DNA from: Roseivirga spongicola
GTDB lineage: Bacteria > Bacteroidota > Bacteroidia > Cytophagales > Cyclobacteriaceae
Assembly (NCBI RefSeq): GCF_001592965.1
Contig: NZ_LRPC01000001.1
Location: forward strand, 992,001 to 1,056,000
DNA: 64,000 bases
Direction of reading: 5' to 3'
The position numbers were made by a program, and so were the translations under genes. Under the pieces are notes generated by a model. It was given only the letters and a program-made list of their open reading frames with translations, made no database searches and was not told the DNA's origin. Shown here in pieces: positions 9,209 to 18,702 of the stretch. Position 1 is the stretch's first letter. Every line of letters begins with the position of its first letter.

Positions 9209-9639
9209 GAAAAATAGGAATTGGAGGAGACCATGCAGGTTTCGAATACAAAGAAGAGCTTAAGAAAATTCTATCAAGTAAAGGGTTCGATGTGACTGAC
9301 TTTGGTCCAGACTCAGACGCTTCTACTGATTATCCGGACTATGTGCACCCAATGGCTACAGCTGTTGAAAAGGGTGACCTTGAATTAGGTATTGCTATTT
9401 GCGGTAGTGGTAATGGAGTTTGTATGACCGTGAACAAGCATCAGGATATTAGAGGTGCTTTAGTATGGAATACAGAATTGGCGGCATTGGCGCGCCAGCA
9501 TAACAATGCTAATATAGTTTGTATACCTTCCAGATTTATTGATTTCGATTTGGCTTCTGAAATTGTTGATACTTTCTTGAATACTGATTTTGAAGGAGGA
9601 AGACACCAAAGAAGAGTAGGAAAGATCGCTTGTCAGTAA
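9205..9639 (+). CDS. rpiB: Ribose-5-phosphate isomerase B
   Basis: 144 residues, the usual length. IGGDHAGFEYKEELK (substrate and dinucleotide-like loop), DFGPDSDASTDYPDY and the anion-hole segment ICGSGNGVCMTVNK mark the RpiB/LacAB family. It interconverts ribose-5-phosphate and ribulose-5-phosphate in the pentose phosphate pathway. ATGA overlap with tatC implies translational coupling. The 3' end overlaps the convergent membrane-protein gene by 7 bp. Confidence 0.95.
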   Translation: MRKIGIGGDHAGFEYKEELKKILSSKGFDVTDFGPDSDASTDYPDYVHPMATAVEKGDLELGIAICGSGNGVCMTVNKHQDIRGALVWNTELAALARQHNNANIVCIPSRFIDFDLASEIVDTFLNTDFEGGRHQRRVGKIACQ

Positions 9640-10661
9640 AGCGGCTCTACATAAAGCATTACGAATATAAGTAGGATAACTAGGCTGAAAGTTAGTTCAG
9701 CCATCCACTTTTTCTTTGTATTCAGTAAGTGTTCTGTTAAAAAGTAACTTAAAGACACAATTAACAGGTTTGTGCTGCTTGCTGAATTTCCAGAAAGAAA
9801 CAGCACATGTAATATTCCGAACAGGCCTATCCAAGTAAAAACTCGCTTCACAGTAATTTGTAGGTTTGTCATTCCCATTCCAGCTAAATTGCTAGCACTA
9901 GTTTTCAGGCTTATTAGCAAAGGAAGAGCTAATGCTATACCTATGTTTATAAGCCATGTGCTATTGAACTGAAAGGTTGAAAGACCTTTGTAAAACAGAC
10001 CCCAGAAGTCAGAACCTTTTTCTAGATAAAGGAAAGGCAGCCAGGCTAGTAGCAAGACCATAGCAAGACCCCAAAACAGTAGTAAATACCTTCTGCCCAC
10101 CGTTCCAGAATAAAATAGGAATAGGATGAGAATAAGGACAAGAAGCCAGATATAAGGAATATGAAATAGACTGGCTAAAGCCAAAGTGCTCCCTATGCTT
10201 AGAATTTTTTCGTCACTGTTTCTGAACCTCAAATGTTGATGCAAGAATAAGAAGGCAATCAGCAGAAAGCTTGTGCCTAAAAGTTGGGAAGTCAGAAAGA
10301 AGTTGTCTGAATTAAAAGAGATAAGAATAACGTAGAGTGCTGAAGGAATAAAAGAGTTATCCTCAAAAGCCGAGTTTCTTATGAGCAGAGCGTTCAACAA
10401 GGTAGCATTCCACAAAATAATCAATGCTGCAAAAGATGCATTGAGATAAGCGTTGCTGAGTATAAAAGAAAGACCTGCCGAGAGAAGTTGAAACAGAGGG
10501 CCAGCACCCTCGTTAAAGTAGGTTTCTATACCATTAAGCTTAATTTGATCGAAAGTCGCTTCTGTACCTACAGCCAGAAAAAAGAAGAGCCGTGTTAGAA
10601 ACAATAAGACAATCAGTCCGAATATTCTAAAGGGGTCATTTTGTCGAAAATAACTAAGCAA
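9633..10661 (-). CDS. Polytopic membrane protein, DUF6427-like
   Basis: 342 residues, almost entirely hydrophobic, with about ten predicted membrane helices and no soluble domain. The opening (MLSYFRQNDPFRIFGLIVLLFLTRLFFFL) resembles Bacteroidota DUF6427 proteins, which are of unknown function. No catalytic motif can be seen. It is transcribed alone, convergent with rpiB and divergent from rbfA. Confidence 0.65.
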   Translation of the reverse strand: MLSYFRQNDPFRIFGLIVLLFLTRLFFFLAVGTEATFDQIKLNGIETYFNEGAGPLFQLLSAGLSFILSNAYLNASFAALIILWNATLLNALLIRNSAFEDNSFIPSALYVILISFNSDNFFLTSQLLGTSFLLIAFLFLHQHLRFRNSDEKILSIGSTLALASLFHIPYIWLLVLILILFLFYSGTVGRRYLLLFWGLAMVLLLAWLPFLYLEKGSDFWGLFYKGLSTFQFNSTWLINIGIALALPLLISLKTSASNLAGMGMTNLQITVKRVFTWIGLFGILHVLFLSGNSASSTNLLIVSLSYFLTEHLLNTKKKWMAELTFSLVILLIFVMLYVEPLY

Positions 10662-10738
10662 TGGTCTTAATTTAACTACGAGCTAAGGTATAAAATGCAA
10701 AGGAAGGAAAATCAATCAATAAATCAGATATTTGTGCA

Positions 10739-11116
10739 ATGGCTACAAAAAGACAGCAAAAATTTTCAAAACTAATTAAAGAGGAGGTTAGCAAAATCTT
10801 CCATCTTCAATTTTCAGCACAGTTCTCAGGTAAGTTGGTTACCATTACAGATGTTGAAATGAGCCCTGATCTCGGGTTTGCTAAAATCTTTGTGAGTGTA
10901 TTTCCAGTTCTTCATTCCGATGAGGTTGTGAGTTTTATTGAAGAGAATAAGTCTAAGGTGCGTGGAGCTTTAGGAAGAGCTATAGGCAAAGAGGTAAGAA
11001 TTGTTCCTGAAATAGCTTTCTTCTTAGACAGCACTGCAGAACAAGCCTCAAAGCTAGACTCACTCATTGATTCATTGGATATTCCTGATCTAGACCCAAC
11101 GGACGAAGAAGATTGA
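10739..11116 (+). CDS. rbfA: Ribosome-binding factor A
   Basis: 125 residues. The start MATKRQQKFSKLIKEEVSKIF and the KH-like core (GKLVTITDVEMSPDLGFAKIFVSVFP ... RGALGRAIGKEVRIVPEIAFFLD) are diagnostic. It binds the 30S subunit during late 16S rRNA maturation. The stop codon overlaps the TTG start of the downstream permease gene, a pairing that is common in Bacteroidota. Confidence 0.95.
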   Translation: MATKRQQKFSKLIKEEVSKIFHLQFSAQFSGKLVTITDVEMSPDLGFAKIFVSVFPVLHSDEVVSFIEENKSKVRGALGRAIGKEVRIVPEIAFFLDSTAEQASKLDSLIDSLDIPDLDPTDEED

Positions 11117-12342
11117 ATGTCTCCACGTTTATAGCTAAGCGGTACTTTACTACCACTAAAAAGAAAAACTTCATTCAAGTGCTTTCTTGGATTTCCATGT
11201 TCGGGGTGGCAATAGGTACTATGGCGCTTATCGTAGTGCTGTCGGTTTTCAACGGATTAGGAGAAGTTCTCAGAGGGGTTTATAGCACATATGATGCTGA
11301 TTTCAAGATTGTACCTCTAGAAGGAAAGTCGTTTTCTTTAACAGATGAGCAATTAGGCCAGATTCAGCAGGTTCAAGGAATACAATCTTATTCAAGAATA
11401 ATCGAAGACAATGCTGTGGCCATTCACCGAGATCAGCAAGCGGTGGTGCAGTTGAGAGGTGTAGAGCAATCGTTCATTGAAACCAATAAGCTAGATACAT
11501 TTTTGGTTCGTGGCAACCTTGAAGTTAGAGATGATAAAGGTAGAAATAGTGCTATTCTGGGAGCAGGGTTGTACTACGAGTTAGGGGCTCTGATAGAAAC
11601 TGGTGCCTATGAGATCGAACTTATTTACCCTAAAAATTTGAGGCCAGGAGCATTGCCAAGTACCAATTCGGTGAGAAGAGTTAGACTTAGACCTGCTGCC
11701 CAAGTAAACATTGATGAAGTGCTTAACGAAAAGCTTCTTTTAACTTCGTTTGAAGCAGCCAGTGAGGTATTAGACTATAAGAATCGTTACACTGCTTTAG
11801 AAGTTTACTTTACTTCAGATGCTAATGCCGATAAGATTGAAGAGGCCTTAGAAGGCATTGTAGGAGATAAGTATGCCATTCTCAATAGCGACCAACAGCA
11901 CAGTGAGATTATGAATGCGGTTAAGGTGGAAAAGCTCTTCACATATCTTGCGTTAAGTTTCATCACCCTCATTGCTTCATTCAACATTTTCTTCTCTCTT
12001 TCAATGCTAGCAATAGAAAAAAGGAGAGATATGTCTGTACTCTATGCCATTGGCGCACCTACGAAAATGGTCAGGCAGATCTTCTTAAAACAAGGAATTC
12101 TGATTGCCTTTATTGGTGCCTTCTTTGGAATGGTGCTAGGCCTTTTACTTTGCTACTTGCAGGACCGCTACGGCTTGGTTGGTTTGGGCATGGCTAACGC
12201 AGTGGTTCAGGCTTACCCTGTAAAGATAGTTTGGACAGATGTTGCGCTAGTGGCCGTTAGCATCACACTTATCACTATTGTTACCTCATATAGGCCCGCT
12301 CTTTTGGCCTCCAAGGTTAATCCTATCGAGTTTCTCGATTAA
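11113..12342 (+). CDS. LolC/LolE-type ABC transporter permease
   Basis: 409 residues. One N-terminal membrane helix (SWISMFGVAIGTMALIVVLSV), a large periplasmic MacB/PCD-like domain (~50-260) and three C-terminal helices form an FtsX-type permease. The family extracts lipoproteins from the inner membrane for transfer to the outer membrane. The ATP-binding partner is not in the window. Translation must begin at a TTG overlapping the rbfA stop: the nearby ATG at 11117 is out of frame. Confidence 0.88.
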   Translation: MNVSTFIAKRYFTTTKKKNFIQVLSWISMFGVAIGTMALIVVLSVFNGLGEVLRGVYSTYDADFKIVPLEGKSFSLTDEQLGQIQQVQGIQSYSRIIEDNAVAIHRDQQAVVQLRGVEQSFIETNKLDTFLVRGNLEVRDDKGRNSAILGAGLYYELGALIETGAYEIELIYPKNLRPGALPSTNSVRRVRLRPAAQVNIDEVLNEKLLLTSFEAASEVLDYKNRYTALEVYFTSDANADKIEEALEGIVGDKYAILNSDQQHSEIMNAVKVEKLFTYLALSFITLIASFNIFFSLSMLAIEKRRDMSVLYAIGAPTKMVRQIFLKQGILIAFIGAFFGMVLGLLLCYLQDRYGLVGLGMANAVVQAYPVKIVWTDVALVAVSITLITIVTSYRPALLASKVNPIEFLD

Positions 12343-12414
12343 TTCGTAATACATCATTTTTCTCTTTTTGAGAATGGACTAAAAGGCTTAATTTGCGAGT
12401 CGGTCAATGCAAAA

Positions 12415-15351
12415 ATGAAGGTATCTACAGCTCAACCCTTTCAGTTAATCTACTCCCTTTATCAACATGAATACCTTGGGTATCTCTTTGAATCATTTGT
12501 GGTTCAATTAGATGAGAAAGGTCGACTTACTTTACAGCATCAAAACATTTCATCGAAAAACGCCAGAGAGTTCGAGTCTGGTTGTGATGAGAACGACTAT
12601 AAGCTCATTAAACTGATGGATGAGATGCAGCAAGATTCTGTTGTACTCAAGTTCTATAAGAAGAAGGTAAAGCCAGACGAGTTCTTTTTTAAGGTTTATG
12701 ATAAAGAGCGAGGAGATAAGGTTCTTCAAGAGTCTATTGAACTGTATTTAGAGACGAGAAGAGCCAAAATTCTCGACCTACTGAAGGGAAAAATGATCTT
12801 TGAGATGGGGCGAGACGGAGAGCCTGCCTGGAAGCAAATTCATTGGGTAGAAGAGAAGGCAACGGTACTTTTCCATTTTAGGAGAAACGATGATAATACT
12901 CATTACTTTCCCACCATTAAGCTGCAAGGCGAAAAGCTAGAATGGCAATACAATAACTCATATTTGGTTTGTCTTGAACCTGCTTGGCTTATTGTAAAAG
13001 ATAAACTCATAAGCTTTGAGAAAAATGTAGACGGCAATAAGCTAAAGCCCTTCCTCAATAAGAAGTTTATTGTTATTCCGCAGAAGGTAGAAGAAACTTA
13101 CTACCAGAAGTTTGTGACTCAATTGGTGGCTAGCTTCGATGTTTATGCCAAGGGATTCGAAATAAATGCAGAGAAATACCCAACTCAACCGGTTATTAAT
13201 TTCTCTGAGCTTGTGCAAACAACTAATGGAACACTTTTCGATAGCAGTGGGCGAAGCAATCAACTTAAAGATGAAGAAGACTCCAAAATTCTTTTCAAGC
13301 TCGCCTTTAAATATGGCCCGTATCAATTTAACTATGAAAAACAACCTCTAGCCTCTGTTAAGCTAGAAAAAAGCAATGGCTCCTATATTTTCCATAAGGT
13401 GAATAGGAATGCAAATGTTGAGGTTGAAATGGTGCAGGAGCTTAGTAAAAGAGGCTTAAAGTTTCAGAATGGAAGAGCCACTTTGCCAAGAGCAACGGCT
13501 TTCAACTGGTTAAATGAAAATGCTGACTTTTTACACGACTTCGGAATAGAGGTTCAGCAAACTGATACGGAGAGGAAAAAATACTTTGTTGGAGAGTCTA
13601 AGATCGAGATTAAGGTGGAAGAAGGTATCGATTGGTTCGATATTAAGGCTACTGTTCGATTCGGTGAATTTGAAACCACTTTCCAAGAGCTAAGAAAACT
13701 TATCAACAAACATAAACGCGAGGTTAAACTACCTAATGGAGAAATAGCGGTTATTCCAGAGGCATGGATTAAAGACTATGCAGAGCTTTTCGCGTTTATG
13801 GAAGAAACAGACGATCAGTCTACTTTGAAACTAAGAAAGCATCACCTTTCCCTTATTCAGGACCTTCAAAGCGGAAGTTTAGCGCAGGTCACTATGGATA
13901 GGAAGCTGCAAAAACTTCAGGAGTTTGAAGAAATAGAAGACTACGAAATGCCGGCTGCTTTTAATGGCACCTTAAGACCTTATCAGAAAGCTGGTTACAA
14001 CTGGATGCGTTTTCTATCTGAATACAATTTTGGTGGCTGTTTGGCAGACGATATGGGTTTGGGTAAAACCGTACAAACTCTGGCGCTTTTACAGGCTCAA
14101 ACGGAACACTCCTCTGGCCAGGCTTCTTTGTTGGTTATGCCTACCTCGTTGATCTACAACTGGCAGATTGAGGCCTCTAAGTTTACACCAAACCTTAGGG
14201 TTTTGGTCTACACTGGAACCAACCGCGATAAAAATGCAGAACAATTCGCTAATTATGATTTAGTCGTTACTTCCTATGGTATCACACGAATAGACATAGA
14301 TATTTTATCTTCTTACTATTTCAATTATGTGATACTAGACGAGTCTCAGGCCATTAAAAACCCTGACTCACTAATCGCTAAGTGCGTAACCGAGCTTAAG
14401 TCCAGACATCGCCTTATTCTTACGGGTACTCCGCTAGAAAACAGCACCTTCGACCTATGGTCACAAATGAGCTTCATTAACCCAGGCTTATTAGGTGCAG
14501 CTAAATATTTTAAGAACGAGTTTCAGCAGCCGATTGAAAAACGTGGAGACATTGATAAAACCAGAAAGCTCAATGTCATTATCAAGCCATTTATTCTGAG
14601 AAGGCAAAAATCACAAGTGGCAAGAGATCTTCCTGAGAAGTTCGAGAGTGTGAAGTACAGCCAAATGACTCCTGAACAAGAGGAGAAATATGAGGAGGTA
14701 AAATCGCACTACAGGAACCAAATTCTTGATACCATAGAGAAAAGCGGTATCAAAAAATCGCAGCTGCTGTTATTGCAGGGCTTAACCAAGTTGAGGCAAA
14801 TTGCCAATCACCCTAAAATGGTTGAACCAGATTTTGAAGGGGGTTCAGGTAAGTTGGAAGATATCACCTATATGATTGAATCGGCCATTAGTGAAGGTCA
14901 CAAGATCTTGGTGTTCAGTCAGTTTGTGAAGCATCTTTCCATTGTAAAAGAGTTTTTGGAAGATCGAAAAGTAGACTTCACTTACCTCGATGGTTCTACA
15001 AAAGACCGACAAGGTCAGGTAGAGAAGTTCCAGAATAATGAAGACATAAAAGTCTTCCTCATTTCCTTGAAAGCGGGTGGTTTGGGATTGAATCTCACCA
15101 AGGCAGACTATGTGTTCTTGCTAGATCCATGGTGGAACCCAGCCATTGAAGAACAAGCCGTAGATAGAGCACATAGAATTGGTCAGGTTAATACCGTTTT
15201 CACGTATAAGTTCATTACGCGCAATACGGTGGAAGAGAAGATTTTAGCACTTCAGAAGAACAAGCTCAAGTTGGCCAATGACTTGATTACCACAGAAGAA
15301 AGCTTCATTAAGAAGTTGACCACAGAAGATATATCGGAATTACTTAGCTAA
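12415..15351 (+). CDS. SNF2-family DEAD/DEAH helicase
   Basis: 978 residues. The first ~520 are a divergent N-terminal region. The SNF2 ATPase core follows: motif I DDMGLGKTVQTLALL, motif II DESQ, motif III LTGTPLENS, and the second RecA lobe with LKAGGLGLNL, LLDPWWNPAIEEQA and DRAHRIGQ. Such proteins translocate on double-stranded DNA and remodel protein-DNA complexes; the bacterial target is unknown. radA begins 8 bp downstream. TAATTTGC at 12389-12396 may be its promoter element. Confidence 0.92.
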   Translation: MKVSTAQPFQLIYSLYQHEYLGYLFESFVVQLDEKGRLTLQHQNISSKNAREFESGCDENDYKLIKLMDEMQQDSVVLKFYKKKVKPDEFFFKVYDKERGDKVLQESIELYLETRRAKILDLLKGKMIFEMGRDGEPAWKQIHWVEEKATVLFHFRRNDDNTHYFPTIKLQGEKLEWQYNNSYLVCLEPAWLIVKDKLISFEKNVDGNKLKPFLNKKFIVIPQKVEETYYQKFVTQLVASFDVYAKGFEINAEKYPTQPVINFSELVQTTNGTLFDSSGRSNQLKDEEDSKILFKLAFKYGPYQFNYEKQPLASVKLEKSNGSYIFHKVNRNANVEVEMVQELSKRGLKFQNGRATLPRATAFNWLNENADFLHDFGIEVQQTDTERKKYFVGESKIEIKVEEGIDWFDIKATVRFGEFETTFQELRKLINKHKREVKLPNGEIAVIPEAWIKDYAELFAFMEETDDQSTLKLRKHHLSLIQDLQSGSLAQVTMDRKLQKLQEFEEIEDYEMPAAFNGTLRPYQKAGYNWMRFLSEYNFGGCLADDMGLGKTVQTLALLQAQTEHSSGQASLLVMPTSLIYNWQIEASKFTPNLRVLVYTGTNRDKNAEQFANYDLVVTSYGITRIDIDILSSYYFNYVILDESQAIKNPDSLIAKCVTELKSRHRLILTGTPLENSTFDLWSQMSFINPGLLGAAKYFKNEFQQPIEKRGDIDKTRKLNVIIKPFILRRQKSQVARDLPEKFESVKYSQMTPEQEEKYEEVKSHYRNQILDTIEKSGIKKSQLLLLQGLTKLRQIANHPKMVEPDFEGGSGKLEDITYMIESAISEGHKILVFSQFVKHLSIVKEFLEDRKVDFTYLDGSTKDRQGQVEKFQNNEDIKVFLISLKAGGLGLNLTKADYVFLLDPWWNPAIEEQAVDRAHRIGQVNTVFTYKFITRNTVEEKILALQKNKLKLANDLITTEESFIKKLTTEDISELLS

Positions 15352-15356
15352 TTTGC
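15349..15356 (+). promoter_or_regulatory. Possible -7 promoter element of radA
   Basis: TAATTTGC lies 3 nt before the radA ATG and contains the SNF2 gene's stop codon. It resembles the Bacteroidota TAnnTTTG element with one spacer base fewer. If used, it would give an essentially leaderless radA transcript. Confidence 0.3.
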
Positions 15357-15359
15357 CTT

Positions 15360-16733
15360 ATGGCCAAAACCAAATCAGTATTTATCTGTCAAAATTGTGG
15401 TGCTACTTCCGCCAAGTGGATCGGTAAATGTCCATCCTGTAACGAGTGGAATACCTATACTGAAGAGGTGGTTTCTAAAGGCAAGAAAGAGGAAGACAGC
15501 TGGCGCGAAGAATCAGGTCCCGCGGTTAGACCAAAACCTATCAATATTCGCGAAGTAGAGAATAGCTCTGAAGAACGATTAGTTACTTACGATAAGGAGT
15601 TAAACCGAGTACTTGGAGGAGGAATTGTTGCGGGTTCGCTCGTACTAATTGGTGGTGAACCAGGCATTGGAAAGTCTACATTAATGCTTCAGTTGGCTTT
15701 AGCTGCCAGAAAGAAAAAAGTGCTATATGTTAGTGGAGAGGAAAGTCAGCAGCAGATAAAAATGCGTGCTGAAAGAATCGGAATTCAGACCGATCAATGC
15801 TTTGTACTTTCAGAGACTAATACACAAAACATCTTCGCCCAAATAAAAAATGTAAAGCCTGATTTACTAATAGTTGATTCTATCCAGACTTTGCACACAG
15901 AAAGAATAGAAAGTGCTGCAGGTTCTGTTTCTCAAGTTAGGGAGTGTACAGGTGAGCTAATGAAGTTCGCTAAGGAGACACAAACTCCTGTTTTCCTCAT
16001 TGGTCATATTACCAAAGAAGGAAGCATTGCTGGCCCGAAGGTATTGGAGCATATGGTAGATACGGTCTTGCAATTCGAAGGCGACCGCCATTTGTCATAT
16101 CGAATTTTGAGAACGGTGAAGAACAGGTTTGGATCTACCTCTGAATTGGGTATTTACGAAATGCAAACAGAAGGTCTTCGCCAAGTATCGAACCCTTCAG
16201 AAATTCTGATTTCTCAAAAAGCAGATGACCTAACAGGAATTGCGATTGGTGCAACCATTGAGGGGAACAGGCCTCTACTGATAGAAATTCAGTCGTTGGT
16301 GAGTTCTGCAACTTACGGCACGCCACAGAGAAGTTCAACAGGCTTTGATGCCAAGCGATTAAACATGCTTTTGGCAGTACTAGAAAAGCGTGGAGGTTTG
16401 CGGTTTGGAGCCCAAGATGTATTTCTGAATGTGGCAGGAGGAATCAGAATTGATGAACCAGCACTAGATTTAGCCGTTTGTGCATCTCTGGTGAGTGCGT
16501 ATCATGATATTTCTATCTCAGATAAAGTGGCTTTTGCAGCAGAGGTCGGATTAGGTGGAGAAATTAGGGCTGTCAATCGTATTGAAAGCAGAATAGCTGA
16601 GGCCGAAAAACTAGGGTTCACAGAAATCTATATTTCTAAATTCAACACTAAAGGACTAGATCTTAAAGGAAGAAATGTAACGGTTAAGCCTTTCGCGAAG
16701 CTTAAAGAAGTGTTTGAAGATTTAATGGGCTAA
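15360..16733 (+). CDS. radA: DNA repair protein RadA
   Basis: 457 residues. The N-terminal C4 zinc finger (CQNCGATSAKWIGKCPSC), Walker A GGEPGIGKSTL, the family-specific KNRFG motif and a C-terminal Lon-protease-like domain (~290-455) are in the usual order. RadA is a RecA-family branch-migration and helicase factor in homologous recombination. It follows the SNF2 gene closely and converges on the PLP-enzyme gene with a 4-bp overlap of stop codons. Confidence 0.96.
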   Translation: MAKTKSVFICQNCGATSAKWIGKCPSCNEWNTYTEEVVSKGKKEEDSWREESGPAVRPKPINIREVENSSEERLVTYDKELNRVLGGGIVAGSLVLIGGEPGIGKSTLMLQLALAARKKKVLYVSGEESQQQIKMRAERIGIQTDQCFVLSETNTQNIFAQIKNVKPDLLIVDSIQTLHTERIESAAGSVSQVRECTGELMKFAKETQTPVFLIGHITKEGSIAGPKVLEHMVDTVLQFEGDRHLSYRILRTVKNRFGSTSELGIYEMQTEGLRQVSNPSEILISQKADDLTGIAIGATIEGNRPLLIEIQSLVSSATYGTPQRSSTGFDAKRLNMLLAVLEKRGGLRFGAQDVFLNVAGGIRIDEPALDLAVCASLVSAYHDISISDKVAFAAEVGLGGEIRAVNRIESRIAEAEKLGFTEIYISKFNTKGLDLKGRNVTVKPFAKLKEVFEDLMG

Positions 16734-17629
16734 AGGCCGAACCCTGCTCTTCCTTGTAAACCCCCAGTGTGGACGGCCAGAATTTTACTTCCCTTTTCAA
16801 ACTGACCCTTTTCAATCATATCTAGTATACCATACAGCATTTTTCCCATATAAATGGGCTCTAGTTCCAGCTCAAACTGCTCTTCCATTGCCTTGATAAA
16901 CTCTATTAAGTTGGGTTTGGTCTTTGCATAACCACCAAAGTGATATTCGTTTTGGATTGACCAGTTGTGAAGGCTTTCATGCCCGAAGCTTTGAAGTAAG
17001 TTGGCTACTTCATCTTGTAAAAAAGACCCTTTCAAAGAGCTGAACCCAATAATGTTTCCTTGCCCTTTCATTCCTGAAATAAGCCCAGCAATGGTTCCTC
17101 CTGTGCCAACAGCAAGGCAATAATAATCGAAAGGTTCAGGAATTAAACTAGGAATTTCTGCAGCTCCTTGAATAGCCAATCTGTTGGTTCCACCTTCAGG
17201 AATGAGATAGAACTCACCGAATTCGGCTCTTAATTGATTTATGAAGTGCTCCACAGTTTTGTTGCGATAGCTCTCCCTATCCACGTAGTGTAAATGCATT
17301 CCAGCATCTGTTGCAAACTGTAAAGTAGGGTTTAGCGGAATGTGCTCTTCGCCCCGAATAATACCAACGCTTTGAAACCCGAATAGCTTAGCTGCAGCAG
17401 CCACAGCATAAATGTGATTGGAATAGGCTCCACCGAAAGTGAGGAGCTTGTTGATGCCTCGATTTCTGGCTTCAAGCAGATTGTATTTGAGCTTGAACCA
17501 TTTATTGCCAGAAATTTCTCCGTGAGTTTTGTCAAGCCTTAAAATACGCAGGTCAATTTGGTTTTCCGTGGCAACAGGGTGCTGAAACCTTTCGATTGGA
17601 AGCTGTTCATTGATCTGCGAAAAATCCAT
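16730..17629 (-). CDS. ACC deaminase / D-cysteine desulfhydrase family PLP enzyme
   Basis: 299 residues of the fold-type II PLP family. The PLP lysine segment is EISGNKWFKLKYNL, followed by LLTFGGAYSNHIYA (substrate loop) and the phosphate-binding AVGTGGTIAGL. Family members open the ring of 1-aminocyclopropane-1-carboxylate or release sulfide from D-cysteine. The sequence alone does not separate these; in Bacteroidota a desulfhydrase-type activity is more likely. It is a single gene, divergent from rluD. Confidence 0.85.
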   Translation of the reverse strand: MDFSQINEQLPIERFQHPVATENQIDLRILRLDKTHGEISGNKWFKLKYNLLEARNRGINKLLTFGGAYSNHIYAVAAAAKLFGFQSVGIIRGEEHIPLNPTLQFATDAGMHLHYVDRESYRNKTVEHFINQLRAEFGEFYLIPEGGTNRLAIQGAAEIPSLIPEPFDYYCLAVGTGGTIAGLISGMKGQGNIIGFSSLKGSFLQDEVANLLQSFGHESLHNWSIQNEYHFGGYAKTKPNLIEFIKAMEEQFELELEPIYMGKMLYGILDMIEKGQFEKGSKILAVHTGGLQGRAGFGL

Positions 17630-17679
17630 GGTGCAAGTTAGGTTGAGTTACGCCTTTCGACAAATCCCAATTATTGATC

Positions 17680-17688
17680 TAAATTTGC
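17680..17688 (+). promoter_or_regulatory. Probable -7 promoter element of the pseudouridine synthase gene
   Basis: TAAATTTGC matches the Bacteroidota TAnnTTTG consensus exactly and ends 6 nt before the ATG. A TTTC stands about 21 nt upstream as a weak -33 candidate. Confidence 0.45.
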
Positions 17689-17694
17689 AAACTA

Positions 17695-18702
17695 ATGGAA
17701 GAGCAGGACGAGTTATTTGAGCATCACCGTTTGGTGTGCGACCCAGGGCAGGAACCGTATAGAATCGATAAATTCTTGATGGATAGGTTGCCTAACGTTA
17801 CAAGAAATAAGGTTCAGCAGGGCATAAAAGATGGCTTTGTGAAAGTAAATGGTAGTGAGGTAAAGCCTAACTACAAGGTGCACCCTGGCGATGAAATTAT
17901 AGTTGAGCTTCCGGAGCCACCACGCGATACAGATGTTGTCCCTGAGAATATTCCACTCAACATTGTCTTTGAAGATGACCACATTTTAGTTGTCAATAAG
18001 GAAGCGGGAATGGTAGTGCACCCTGCATATAATAACTGGACGGGAACATTAGTGAATGCACTGACTTACCATTTTCAGCAGTTGCCAACCATGCCGGGAA
18101 ATGATGGTAGACCAGGCTTGGTACACAGAATAGATAAAGATACTTCTGGCCTTCTGGTAATTGCGAAAACCGAAAAAGCCATGAGTAGTCTGGCCAAGCA
18201 ATTCTTCGATCACAGTATTGAAAGAACCTACTACGCCCTAGTTTGGGGTGTACCGAAAGAGGAAATGGGCACTATAGATGTCCATTTAGGCAGAAGTGAA
18301 AAAGATAGAAGAGTAACCGTGGCTATCGAAGATGGCTCAAGAGGGCGTAACGCTATAACTCACTATAAGCTTTTGAAAGACCTTCGATACATATCGCTTA
18401 TTCAGTGTAATCTGGAAACTGGTAGAACTCATCAGATTCGTGCACACATGAAGCATTTGGGGCATCCTTTGTTCAATGATGCTACCTATGGTGGAAATCA
18501 GGTATTGAAGGGAACTCAGTTTTCGAAGTACAAGTCATTTGTTGAAAATGCTTTTAAGTTGATGCCTCGCCAGGCACTTCATGCGAAGTCATTGGGCTTT
18601 ATTCATCCTGAAACTAAGAAGTTTATACAGTTCAACTCAGAATTGCCAGAGGACTTTACAGCGGTAATGGAGAAGTGGGAGAATTATGTTCAGTATGAGT
18701 AG
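17695..18702 (+). CDS. RluD-family ribosomal pseudouridine synthase
   Basis: 335 residues. An N-terminal S4 RNA-binding domain (~18-80, YRIDKFLMDRLPNVTRNKVQQGI) precedes a pseudouridine synthase domain with the catalytic motif VHRIDKDTSGLLVIAKT and the GRTHQIRAHM block. RluD modifies helix 69 of 23S rRNA; paralogues (RluC) modify other sites, so the exact target is inferred. Its stop abuts the convergent hemolysin III gene without a gap. Confidence 0.93.
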   Translation: MEEQDELFEHHRLVCDPGQEPYRIDKFLMDRLPNVTRNKVQQGIKDGFVKVNGSEVKPNYKVHPGDEIIVELPEPPRDTDVVPENIPLNIVFEDDHILVVNKEAGMVVHPAYNNWTGTLVNALTYHFQQLPTMPGNDGRPGLVHRIDKDTSGLLVIAKTEKAMSSLAKQFFDHSIERTYYALVWGVPKEEMGTIDVHLGRSEKDRRVTVAIEDGSRGRNAITHYKLLKDLRYISLIQCNLETGRTHQIRAHMKHLGHPLFNDATYGGNQVLKGTQFSKYKSFVENAFKLMPRQALHAKSLGFIHPETKKFIQFNSELPEDFTAVMEKWENYVQYE

